A stretch of DNA of 64,000 nucleotides, taken from assembly GCF_029360585.1 (NCBI RefSeq), contig NZ_JAQZSJ010000010.1, forward strand, positions 1 through 64,000, in the 5' to 3' direction. Shown piece by piece: positions 44,054 to 50,945 of this stretch. Each line of letters opens with the position of its first letter. Positions within the stretch are counted from its first letter, which is position 1. This DNA is from Cohnella caldifontis. Its GTDB lineage: Bacteria; Bacillota; Bacilli; Paenibacillales; Paenibacillaceae. The position numbers and the translations under genes are program-made. The notes under the pieces were generated by a model. The model was given only the letters and a program-made list of their open reading frames with translations, had not been told where the DNA came from and searched no databases.

Positions 44054-44129
44054 GATCTCATAGCTCAGTTGGGAGAGCACCATCTTGACAGGGTGGGGGT
44101 CGCAGGTTCGAACCCTGCTGAGATCACCA
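44054..44129 (+). tRNA. tRNA-Val (anticodon GAC), copy 1
   Basis: A 76-nt tRNA with encoded CCA. Acceptor GATCTCA/TGAGATC, anticodon arm CCATC-TTGACAG-GGTGG reading GAC, T arm GCAGGTTCGAACCCTGC. Confidence 0.95.
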
Positions 44130-44167
44130 TTTTCTTACCTTCGCGCCGGATGTCGTCCATCTTCTTC

Positions 44168-44243
44168 GATCTCATAGCTCAGTTGGGAGAGCACCATCTT
44201 GACAGGGTGGGGGTCGCAGGTTCGAACCCTGCTGAGATCACCA
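44168..44243 (+). tRNA. tRNA-Val (anticodon GAC), copy 2
   Basis: Identical in sequence to copy 1, separated from it by a 38-base spacer that is itself repeated. Confidence 0.95.
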
Positions 44244-44281
44244 TTTTCTTACCTTCGCGCCGGATGTCGTCCATCTTCTTC

Positions 44282-44357
44282 GATCTCATAGCTCAGTTGG
44301 GAGAGCACCATCTTGACAGGGTGGGGGTCGCAGGTTCGAACCCTGCTGAGATCACCA
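44282..44357 (+). tRNA. tRNA-Val (anticodon GAC), copy 3
   Basis: Identical to copies 1 and 2, with the same 38-base spacer on both sides. Confidence 0.95.
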
Positions 44358-44395
44358 TTTTCTTACCTTCGCGCCGGATGTCGTCCATCTTCTTC

Positions 44396-44471
44396 GATCT
44401 CATAGCTCAGTTGGGAGAGCACCATCTTGACAGGGTGGGGGTCGCAGGTTCGAACCCTGCTGAGATCACCA
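44396..44471 (+). tRNA. tRNA-Val (anticodon GAC), copy 4
   Basis: Identical to the other copies; the last unit, followed by a terminator instead of the spacer. Confidence 0.95.
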
Positions 44472-44479
44472 TAATCGCT

Positions 44480-44519
44480 TGCCGCAACCCTTCGCCTTAC
44501 GAGGCGGAGGGTTTTTTCG
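44480..44519 (+). terminator. Terminator of the tRNA-Val array
   Basis: Hairpin AACCCTTCGCC/GGCGGAGGGTT followed by TTTTTT, directly after the fourth tRNA. Confidence 0.85.
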
Positions 44520-44624
44520 TGAACAATAAAGAAAATACCGTGCAACCTTTTCCAAAAACCCCGCGTCCATGACAACGAAAAGCGGCACGAACCGCCTAAC
44601 GATTTCCCGAGGAGGAAGATGACG

Positions 44625-45650
44625 ATGAAATGGATTCGAACCAAAACGATGGTGTTGCTCCTGGCCGCCCTGTCTCTCTGCTTTACGCTTGCGGGATCGG
44701 CCTTCGCTTTCGGCGACGTCCAAGGCGACAAAGAGAAAGCGGCGATCGAAAGCCTGGAGAAGAAGGGAATCTTGAGCGGCGTCGGCAATGGGAAATTCTC
44801 TCCCCGGCAAACGATGACGGTCGCGAACGCGGTCGCGTTGATCGTCAAAGGCATGGACCTGAACATCGACAACATCCGGTTCATCATGGAACCGAAAGCC
44901 AGCGACTATTTCACCAAAGTGAAAGACGACGCCTGGTACGCGCAGGCGTTCATCGTGGCGTCCCTGAACGGGCTGGATATCCCGGCGGACATCAATCCGA
45001 ACGGCAAGGCGACGCGCGAACAATACGCGCATTGGCTGTATAACGCCATCGCCAAGAAAGGCGACTTCGCCTGGATCGAACTCTACATGACGATCAAGGA
45101 CGAAGACCAAATCAACAAAGATTACATGAACGGCATCCAGAAGCTGCTCATCGGCAAAATCGCGGCGCTGGACGATAAAGGCAGCTTCCGTCCGAAGCAG
45201 CCGATCACGCGCAGCGAAGCCGCCGGCATGCTGTACCGGGCGATCGAGTTCGTGAAAAACACGCCGCCGATCCCGCCCGTGGATCCGGAAACGTCCATTC
45301 TTTCCGACGTCAAACTCAGCACGGAGAAAGTGAACGACGACGTGCTCAAAGTGACGGTAACCGGAACGGTTCCGCATTTGGGATACGGTTTGGAAGTGGC
45401 CGGCATTTCGTTCCACGGCAATCAGGCGGTCGTCGACTACCGCCTCGTCATGCCGGACCCGGCGGCCATGTACGGTCAAATGGTCACGCAAGCCAAAGCG
45501 ACGGCGTACGTCTCTTCCGCCTACGTGCCGGTGCTCGGCGCCCAGCAGCCGGCGGAATCGCGCAAACGGGAAACCGGCGACGGAACGAAGGTCGTTCCGA
45601 TGGAAGACGGCTCCTCCGGCAGCGTTAGCAGAGGGTCGACCGTTCAATGA
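44625..45650 (+). CDS. SLH-domain protein with PrcB-like C-terminus
   Basis: A 341-residue exported protein. The signal peptide (KWIRTKTMVLLLAALSLCFT) is cut near AFAFGD. Three SLH repeats follow (about 28-75 GILSGVGNGKFSPRQTMTV; 85-140 DDAWYAQAFIVASLNGLDIP; 145-215 GSFRPKQPITRSEAAGMLYR), which should anchor it to secondary wall polymer. The C-terminal part (about 225-310, VLKVTVTGTVPHLGYGLEV; YRLVMPDPAAMYGQM) resembles the PrcB-type beta domain. The final 30 residues are Gly/Ser/Glu-rich. GAGGAGG precedes the start. Role at the cell surface unknown. Confidence 0.75.
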   Translation: MKWIRTKTMVLLLAALSLCFTLAGSAFAFGDVQGDKEKAAIESLEKKGILSGVGNGKFSPRQTMTVANAVALIVKGMDLNIDNIRFIMEPKASDYFTKVKDDAWYAQAFIVASLNGLDIPADINPNGKATREQYAHWLYNAIAKKGDFAWIELYMTIKDEDQINKDYMNGIQKLLIGKIAALDDKGSFRPKQPITRSEAAGMLYRAIEFVKNTPPIPPVDPETSILSDVKLSTEKVNDDVLKVTVTGTVPHLGYGLEVAGISFHGNQAVVDYRLVMPDPAAMYGQMVTQAKATAYVSSAYVPVLGAQQPAESRKRETGDGTKVVPMEDGSSGSVSRGSTVQ

Positions 45651-45656
45651 GTTAGG

Positions 45657-46472
45657 TTATGGCTGCTGAGGAGACGGAGCGAACCCGTCCACGCTGAAGC
45701 CGACGGCTCCCGGCTCCGGTATCCGCTTCCGGAGCTGCCGGAACAAATCGTCCGCGGCGCTTGGCGAGTACCACTCGCTCCATCCCGCTGCTTCGTAGGC
45801 TTCCGGCATGCGAAGGGAACGGCTTCGCCGCCCGGCGCTCCCGTCCCCGCGGAAAAAGTCGTCCACGATGACCCGGGGCGCCGTTTCGGCAAGCAGCTGC
45901 GCGAAGGCCGGAGAATGCGGCAGCAAGGGAGAAACCGCGATTTGCGACGCGATTCCCGCCTCCCTCAGCTCGCGGACGGCACGCAGACGGGCGGCGTAAG
46001 GCGGCGCCGACGGCGTCAGGAGGCGGCGGACCTCGTCCCGGTCGCTCTCGATCGTCATGCTGACCCGGACCCGTCCTCCCAGGCGCCGCAGCACGTCGAT
46101 ATCCCTCGTCACGAGGGGACTGCGGGTTTGCAGCAATACGAAATCGGGCGGCTCTTCCGCCATCGCTTCCAATAAAGATCGCGTCAGCTTGGCGCTGGCT
46201 TCAAGAGGCTGATAAGGGTCCGTTGCCGTGGAGAAAAACACGGTGACGGACCCTTTGCGTTTCGCCTTCGCGATCTCCCCCGCGAGGGCGGCGGGATCAC
46301 CTTTCTTTGCCTCCGCCCAGGAGCCCCAGGGCTCCCCGCGGAACATCGCGACGGGCAATCTGCGCACGTAACAGTAGGTGCAGCCGAAGGAACAACCCGT
46401 ATACGGATTAAGCGTATGGGTGTAGCCCGATACGTATCCCGAGGCCGGAGTCAGCCACCTCGATTGGCCCAT
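45657..46472 (-). CDS. Radical SAM protein (spore photoproduct lyase-related)
   Basis: A 271-residue radical SAM enzyme. The cluster motif is CSFGCTYCYVRRLP (CxxxCxxC, about residue 27-34). VTVFFSTATDPYQPLEASAK and LQTRSPLVTRDIDVL mark the SplB-like, rv2578c-type subgroup. It lacks the extra domain of true spore photoproduct lyase, so the substrate is open. The start is ATG at 46472, with AAGGGG upstream. It lies 32 bases after ung and is probably cotranscribed, which hints at DNA repair. Confidence 0.8.
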   Translation of the reverse strand: MGQSRWLTPASGYVSGYTHTLNPYTGCSFGCTYCYVRRLPVAMFRGEPWGSWAEAKKGDPAALAGEIAKAKRKGSVTVFFSTATDPYQPLEASAKLTRSLLEAMAEEPPDFVLLQTRSPLVTRDIDVLRRLGGRVRVSMTIESDRDEVRRLLTPSAPPYAARLRAVRELREAGIASQIAVSPLLPHSPAFAQLLAETAPRVIVDDFFRGDGSAGRRSRSLRMPEAYEAAGWSEWYSPSAADDLFRQLRKRIPEPGAVGFSVDGFAPSPQQP

Positions 46473-46503
46473 TCGCCATTCCCCTTCCCGCTCGTTTTTG
46501 CGC

Positions 46504-47181
46504 TTACAGATCCGGAACGCGCCAGTCGATTTCCTGCTGGCCGGTCGCACGCAGGAATTCGTTGCACTTGGAGAACGGCCGGCTGCCGAAAAATCCGTTA
46601 TGCGCCGACAACGGGCTCGGATGGGCGGTCGCCAGCACCCAGTGCCGGGAGCGGTCGATGAACCCGGCCTTCTGCTGGGCATGGCGCCCCCACAGGATGA
46701 ACGCCGCCGGCTTCTCCCGGGCGCCTATCGCCGCGATAATGCGGTCCGTGAGCGTCTCCCACCCAAGGCCCTTGTGGGAGTTGGGCTGGCCATCCCGGAC
46801 CGTCAGGACGGCGTTCAACAGCAGCACGCCCTGCTTCGCCCAATGCTCCAGGCAGCCGTGGTTCGGAATCGGGCAGCCAAGGTCGCTGCGCAGCTCCTTG
46901 AATATATTCTGGAGCGAGGGCGGCTGCCTGACTCCTGGCATCACGGAGAAGCTCAGGCCATGCGCCTGCCCGGGGCCGTGGTACGGGTCCTGACCCAGAA
47001 TCACGACTTTGGTGTCGGAGTACGAAGTCAGGTGCAACGCCTGGAAAATGTGGTTCATATGCGGGTACACCGTCTGGCTCCGGTATTCCTCGGCCAGCTG
47101 TCTGCGAAGCTCCAAATAATAGGGACGGCTCATCTCTTCTTGCATAATAGGCTCCCAATCGTTGCGGAATACGGCGGGCAT
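46504..47181 (-). CDS. ung: Uracil-DNA glycosylase
   Basis: Removes uracil from DNA at the start of base-excision repair; cytosolic. The 225-residue length matches family 1 UDG. The catalytic water-activating Asp lies in VVILGQDPYHGPGQAHGLSF (near residue 65) and the catalytic His in ATAHPSPLSAHNGFFGSRPF (near 190). GVLLLNAVLTVRDGQPNSH is the uracil-recognition strand. AAGGAG is nine bases before the ATG. Confidence 0.97.
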   Translation of the reverse strand: MPAVFRNDWEPIMQEEMSRPYYLELRRQLAEEYRSQTVYPHMNHIFQALHLTSYSDTKVVILGQDPYHGPGQAHGLSFSVMPGVRQPPSLQNIFKELRSDLGCPIPNHGCLEHWAKQGVLLLNAVLTVRDGQPNSHKGLGWETLTDRIIAAIGAREKPAAFILWGRHAQQKAGFIDRSRHWVLATAHPSPLSAHNGFFGSRPFSKCNEFLRATGQQEIDWRVPDL

Positions 47182-47280
47182 GGCATTTTGCTCCTTGCTT
47201 TGCGTTTTTATCGGCTTCTATTTTGGTTTCGCGTCAACCGGGTCAATCTCCTGCCTCGGAGTTCGCTTGCCGCGAATAAC

Positions 47281-47336
47281 AAAAAACCTTTTCCGCTTCC
47301 ACCCTTCGCCGAGTCCGGATGGAGCAAAAAAGGTTT
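47281..47336 (-). terminator. Terminator of tRNA-Leu(TAA)
   Basis: AAACCTTTT/AAAAGGTTT arms enclosing a GC-rich loop region, with a T run on the minus strand, just beyond the tRNA 3' end. Confidence 0.75.
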
Positions 47337-47348
47337 CTTATGTATGCG

Positions 47349-47437
47349 TGGTGCCGAGGACGGGGGTCGAACCCGTACGGTGGTCACCCACCCCAGGATT
47401 TTAAGTCCTGTGCGTCTGCCAATTCCGCCACCCCGGC
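47349..47437 (-). tRNA. tRNA-Leu (anticodon TAA)
   Basis: Class II tRNA of 89 nt with CCA. Acceptor GCCGGGG/CCTCGGC (one GU pair), anticodon stem CAGGA/TCCTG around CTTAAAA reading TAA, long variable arm, T arm CGGGTTCGACCCCCG. Confidence 0.95.
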
Positions 47438-47503
47438 ACGACAAAAACTAATATAGCACGCGAAGACCCGGCTTGGCAACCGCTTCGCGCAAGGAATTCC
47501 GAC

Positions 47504-47531
47504 AAAACAAAAAAACCGCCATCCGCGGTTT
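47504..47531 (-). terminator. Terminator of the fMet-Ile/Met tRNA pair
   Basis: AAACCGC/GCGGTTT stem with a five-base loop, followed on the minus strand by TTTTTTGTTTTG. Confidence 0.85.
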
Positions 47532-47571
47532 CCGTTGCAAGCGAAATTTGCAGTTTCGCGACTATGCGGGT

Positions 47572-47648
47572 TGGTGGGCCCTGAGGGACTCGAACCCCCG
47601 ACCAATCGGTTATGAGCCGACAGCTCTAACCAACTGAGCTAAGGGCCC
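47572..47648 (-). tRNA. tRNA with CAT anticodon, probably tRNA-Ile2 (or elongator Met)
   Basis: A 77-nt tRNA with CCA, acceptor GGGCCCT/AGGGCCC, anticodon loop CTCATAA. Its CCCTTAGCTCAG...GGTTAGAGC layout resembles bacterial tRNA-Ile2, whose CAT is modified to lysidine, but elongator tRNA-Met cannot be excluded by eye. Confidence 0.75.
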
Positions 47649-47671
47649 TCGTCTCGGTCTCGAGAAAAGGT

Positions 47672-47750
<79 letters not shown>

Positions 47751-47845
47751 TCGTCCGTCATGGCGCTCCAATCGCAGCGACAAAAAGGAGTATACCCCAT
47801 GAACAAGCGATCCGTCAAGCGATTTGGGAAGATTTCGGATTCCTC

Positions 47846-48067
47846 TTAGGCGTTCCCGCTCCCGTCCTTCGAACTTTCCTGCTCTTTCGGCGCTTCCTTG
47901 GCGGGATCGGCCGTCTTCGCTTCGGGCTTGGCGCCTTCGGCCATCGCCATTTCGGCCAGCTTCTGCAGCATGACGTGCTGGGGCATATGCATGAGATGCT
48001 CCAGCGGGACATTCATGAACGCCGCCAGCTTGACGGCGGTTTCCGCGGAGATCGGCAGTCTGGGCAT
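47846..48067 (-). CDS. YycC family protein
   Basis: A 73-residue protein whose core PRLPISAETAVKLAAFMNVP and LEHLMHMPQHVMLQKLAEM matches the YycC family of Bacillus. The C-terminal 30 residues are a charged Ala/Lys/Glu/Pro tail. Of two possible starts I prefer the second ATG (48067), since AAAGGAG is eight bases upstream; the first (48073) is only two bases from it. Function unknown. Confidence 0.75.
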   Translation of the reverse strand: MPRLPISAETAVKLAAFMNVPLEHLMHMPQHVMLQKLAEMAMAEGAKPEAKTADPAKEAPKEQESSKDGSGNA

Positions 48068-48186
48068 GTTCATCGCTCCTTTCGGCGGCGGGTGCGCCGT
48101 AATCAGCTTATCACAACCCTCCCCGTCCGCCAAGACCGACTAACAGGCGTTAGAAGCGCTGAACGCTTCCCCTGACCCTCAAATCC

Positions 48187-48351
48187 TCAGGGGATATACC
48201 GGACCCCGTACTTTCCGCTCCTCGAGCGGTAAACCTCGATTTCCCTGGGCATGTCGATCCCGTACAGCCACCCGTCGTTCTCCATCCGCCGGACGAGGCA
48301 GCCCGCCTGGAATTTGCTGTCGTATAACCGCAGCCAATACACCCACTTCAT
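48187..48351 (-). CDS. Small uncharacterised protein
   Basis: A 54-residue protein that I do not recognise, rich in Trp, Tyr and Arg (MKWVYWLRLYDSKF; MENDGWLYGIDMP; YRSRSGKYGVRYIP), suggesting a compact beta fold. GGAGG lies nine bases before the ATG at 48351, and the frame is clean, so it is likely expressed. It is transcribed towards the YycC-like gene, which ends 120 bases further on. Confidence 0.6.
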   Translation of the reverse strand: MKWVYWLRLYDSKFQAGCLVRRMENDGWLYGIDMPREIEVYRSRSGKYGVRYIP

Positions 48352-48436
48352 CGCTAGCAACCTCCGGATTCATCCATTCTATTCTGTAGAATACGCCGGC
48401 AGCAACGATTTGAAACGGGGGCGCACGGTCGGCTCC

Positions 48437-48480
48437 GATAAAAAAAGAAAGCGCGGGGACCCGAAAGTCCTTACGCGCTT
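48437..48480 (-). terminator. Terminator of the five-gene ABC operon
   Basis: Stem GCGCG..AGGAC/GTCC..CGCGC with TTTCTTTTTTT on the minus strand, just after the binding-protein stop. Confidence 0.85.
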
Positions 48481-48502
48481 CCTCGCCTTCATGAGACCGC
48501 GG

Positions 48503-50056
48503 TCAGCCGGCCGGCACCGCCATGGCTTTGCCCATCGGACCGCCGCCGCCTCCGTACACGTCGTCGAATACGCCGTCGATTTGTCCGGTCGGATTCGCCT
48601 TGATTTTCTGCAGCAAATCGTTGCCCTTCGTATCCATGTACTTGAGCGCTTCATCCACGGTCCGTTGCCCCTGGAAGACGGAATTCCACACTTGGCCGAA
48701 CACGTCCTGGATCAGGTTCAGGTTCGGCCGTTCCCGAAGCAGCTTCTGCTCTTCCGGAGAACTGTTCGGATACGGAGCCGGCTGCATCTTCGTGAATGCC
48801 TCCACGTTGTAGGACATGCCTTCGCGGGTTTTGATGTAGTCGACGCGCGTCGGCATTTCGTAGGTGCTGCGGGAACGGAGCTTCGCCCATTCGTCGCTGT
48901 TCATGAACTTGACGAATTCCCAGGCGTCCTTCTCGTTCTGGGCTTTCGCGTTAATGCCTGCCAGCGAGCTGAGGTTAGTACTGACGCCGACTCCCGGCAC
49001 GGCGGCGTGGAACGGGATGCTGACGACGTCCCAGTCCAGCTTGGAAATTTTCAGTTTGTCGGAATTGTCGTTCATCTGCTGGATGTCGTTGATCATGCCG
49101 TATTCGCCGATCGTCATGGCCACGCGGCCGTTCATGAACAAGCGGCCTTGGTACGGATTGTATCTCATCGGCTTGCCGTCCGTCGGCATGTCGACGTTCA
49201 TGTCTTCCTGATGGGGGACGACGTGGGCTTTATACAACCCGTACACGGTATCGAGCAGGCTTTTCCATTGCGGCGTGTTGATCGTCATCTTCTCGGCGTT
49301 CTTGTCGTACATTTTGAGCCCGAGAGGAGCCGCGAAGTTCATGATATCGTACCAGTTCTCGCCGGATCCGCCCCATTGGCTGAAGGTGAAGCCGAATACG
49401 GCGTCTTTGCCGGTTCCTTTGGTCATCTGCTTCGCGAGCGCGAACACTTCGTCCCAGTTCATCCCGTCATGGGGGGGCGTGACGCCCGCATCCTGGAACA
49501 GCTTTTTGTTGTAGTACAGCGCGGAAGGCATGAAGGTCGGCGTCAGCGCGTAAATGTTGTTGTTCCCGGCTTGCTTGATGGCATCGATGACCGACGGCAC
49601 GAACGCGGCGGTGTCGAGTTTGTCTTCCTTCATCATCGGATCCAGCTGTTTCAGCAAGTTTTCTTCCACGAGAGGGCTAAGCATGGACATGTCGAAAATC
49701 ATCACGTCCACCGGGTTCGAGCCCGTCATGATCTCTTTGACTTTACCGAGCGTATCGGGCTGGATGTAGCGGCCGTTTTCGTCCATGTTCTCGAATTGCT
49801 GCTGGCTCCAGTCGATGGCCGGAACGATCTCGATGTCGATGCCTTTGTGGGAAAACTCGAACAAGTCCGTGTACTGCTGGCGGAAATACGATTCGTCCTG
49901 CTTGCTTCCGTACATCGTGCCGATGCGGAGCGTGCGCCGGTTGGCGGGATCGTCGAGATCCTTCGATTGGCTGCACGCCGCCAGTATCGGGATGAACAGG
50001 GACACGGCGAGGCCGGACAGCGCCCATCTGCGGACGCGGCTTGCGTTCTTTTTCAT
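48503..50056 (-). CDS. Extracellular solute-binding lipoprotein in an exporter-type operon
   Basis: A 517-residue family 1 binding protein. The type II signal ends at lipobox ILAAC (about Cys28). IGTMYGSKQDESYFRQQYTD, FMPSALYYNKKLFQDAGVTP and GRVAMTIGEYGMINDIQQMN show the periplasmic-binding fold. Its ATG overlaps the stop of the ATPase gene (ATGA), so it is translationally coupled to a MacAB-like exporter and not to MalF/MalG permeases. That pairing is unusual. It may sense an external ligand for the exporter instead of feeding import. The C-terminus is Gly-rich (DDVYGGGGGPMGKAM). Confidence 0.85.
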   Translation of the reverse strand: MKKNASRVRRWALSGLAVSLFIPILAACSQSKDLDDPANRRTLRIGTMYGSKQDESYFRQQYTDLFEFSHKGIDIEIVPAIDWSQQQFENMDENGRYIQPDTLGKVKEIMTGSNPVDVMIFDMSMLSPLVEENLLKQLDPMMKEDKLDTAAFVPSVIDAIKQAGNNNIYALTPTFMPSALYYNKKLFQDAGVTPPHDGMNWDEVFALAKQMTKGTGKDAVFGFTFSQWGGSGENWYDIMNFAAPLGLKMYDKNAEKMTINTPQWKSLLDTVYGLYKAHVVPHQEDMNVDMPTDGKPMRYNPYQGRLFMNGRVAMTIGEYGMINDIQQMNDNSDKLKISKLDWDVVSIPFHAAVPGVGVSTNLSSLAGINAKAQNEKDAWEFVKFMNSDEWAKLRSRSTYEMPTRVDYIKTREGMSYNVEAFTKMQPAPYPNSSPEEQKLLRERPNLNLIQDVFGQVWNSVFQGQRTVDEALKYMDTKGNDLLQKIKANPTGQIDGVFDDVYGGGGGPMGKAMAVPAG

Positions 50057-50943
50057 GCGGTTTCTTCTCCCTCCAAGGATTTGGGTGCGCGGATGACGAT
50101 TTTGTCTCCGTCGATCTCCATGCTGGCTTTGTCGCCGATGGACAGGGCTTGCAAATATTCCTTCGGCACCTGCAGGCGGCCGACCCGGTCCACGACGACG
50201 AACGCTTCGTGCACTTCCTCCAGCGACCGGCCCCCCTCCGCCGGAACCGACAAGTCAAGATTCGGATTTCGCTTGATGAACTCGGTGCTGGTCAAGCCGT
50301 CGCGGATGGCGACCACGCGGTCCACCTTGCCGGCCAGCGCCAGATCGTGCGTGACGATCACGACCGTAACGCCCAGCTCGCGGTTGAATTTCCGGAAAAT
50401 GTCCATGATCATGTCGGACGTGCGCGTGTCGACGGAGCCGGTCGGTTCGTCGGCCAGCAGCAGCTGCGGCCGGTTGGCCAGCGAGATCGCGATGGCGACC
50501 CGCTGCTGCTCGCCCCCGGACAGCTGCTGCAGCTTGTTGTGCATCCGGTCCTTCAGCCCGACCCACTCCAGCAGCTGCTTGGCGTAAGCTCGGTCCAGCT
50601 TGCCGGAAAACATCATCGGCGTCTCCACGTTCTCCAGCGCGGTCAGGAACGGCAGCAGGTTGCGGGCGTTGTTCTGCCAGATGAACCCGACGGTCTCGCG
50701 CTTGTATTTGACGAGATCGTCGTCGCTGGCTTTCAGCAGGTTCCAGGGGCCGACGGTCACTTGCCCCGCCGACGGCCGGTCCAGCCCGCCGAGAATGTTC
50801 AGGAGCGTCGACTTGCCGCTGCCGCTGTTGCCGATGATCGCCATCATCTCCCCGGCCTGCACCGTCAAGTTCAGGCCTTGCAGGGCGACGACCTCGAGAT
50901 CGTCGGTTTTGTAAATTTTGACGAGCCCTTCGCAATGGATCAC
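50053..50943 (-). CDS. ABC ATP-binding protein with C-terminal AbrB-like domain
   Basis: A 296-residue LolD/MacB-type ATPase. Walker A IIGNSGSGKSTLL (about 37-49), Q-loop GFIWQNNARNLLPF, signature QQLSGGEQQRVAIA and Walker B LLLADEPTGSVD are all intact. Residues from about 246 to 290 form an extra module, FVVVDRVGRLQVPKEYLQAL then SIGDKASMEIDGDKIVIRAP, which matches the AbrB/SpoVT swapped-hairpin fold (pattern VDxxGRxxxP...L.I......EI..D.I.I). AbrB domains dimerise and often bind DNA, so the module may dimerise the ATPase or link transport to gene control. It follows the FtsX-like permease by two bases. Confidence 0.88.
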   Translation of the reverse strand: MIHCEGLVKIYKTDDLEVVALQGLNLTVQAGEMMAIIGNSGSGKSTLLNILGGLDRPSAGQVTVGPWNLLKASDDDLVKYKRETVGFIWQNNARNLLPFLTALENVETPMMFSGKLDRAYAKQLLEWVGLKDRMHNKLQQLSGGEQQRVAIAISLANRPQLLLADEPTGSVDTRTSDMIMDIFRKFNRELGVTVVIVTHDLALAGKVDRVVAIRDGLTSTEFIKRNPNLDLSVPAEGGRSLEEVHEAFVVVDRVGRLQVPKEYLQALSIGDKASMEIDGDKIVIRAPKSLEGEETA

Positions 50944-50945
50944 GG

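Larger units (their letters stand above)
44054..44471 (+). repeat. Perfect 114-bp tandem repeat of tRNA-Val units
   Basis: The period is 114 bases (76-base tRNA plus 38-base spacer). Four tRNAs and three intervening spacers show no differences I can find, so the amplification is very recent or kept uniform by gene conversion. The open frame across the repeat arises because 114 is divisible by three. Confidence 0.9.

Noticed and set aside
44036-44572. Open frame of 178 codons over the tRNA array
   Set aside because: Produced by four identical tRNA genes at a period divisible by three; not a protein gene.
48251-50587. Plus-strand open frame of 778 codons
   Set aside because: It is the antisense shadow of the binding-lipoprotein and AbrB-fused ATPase genes, which have clear homology and start signals; the plus-strand translation resembles nothing.
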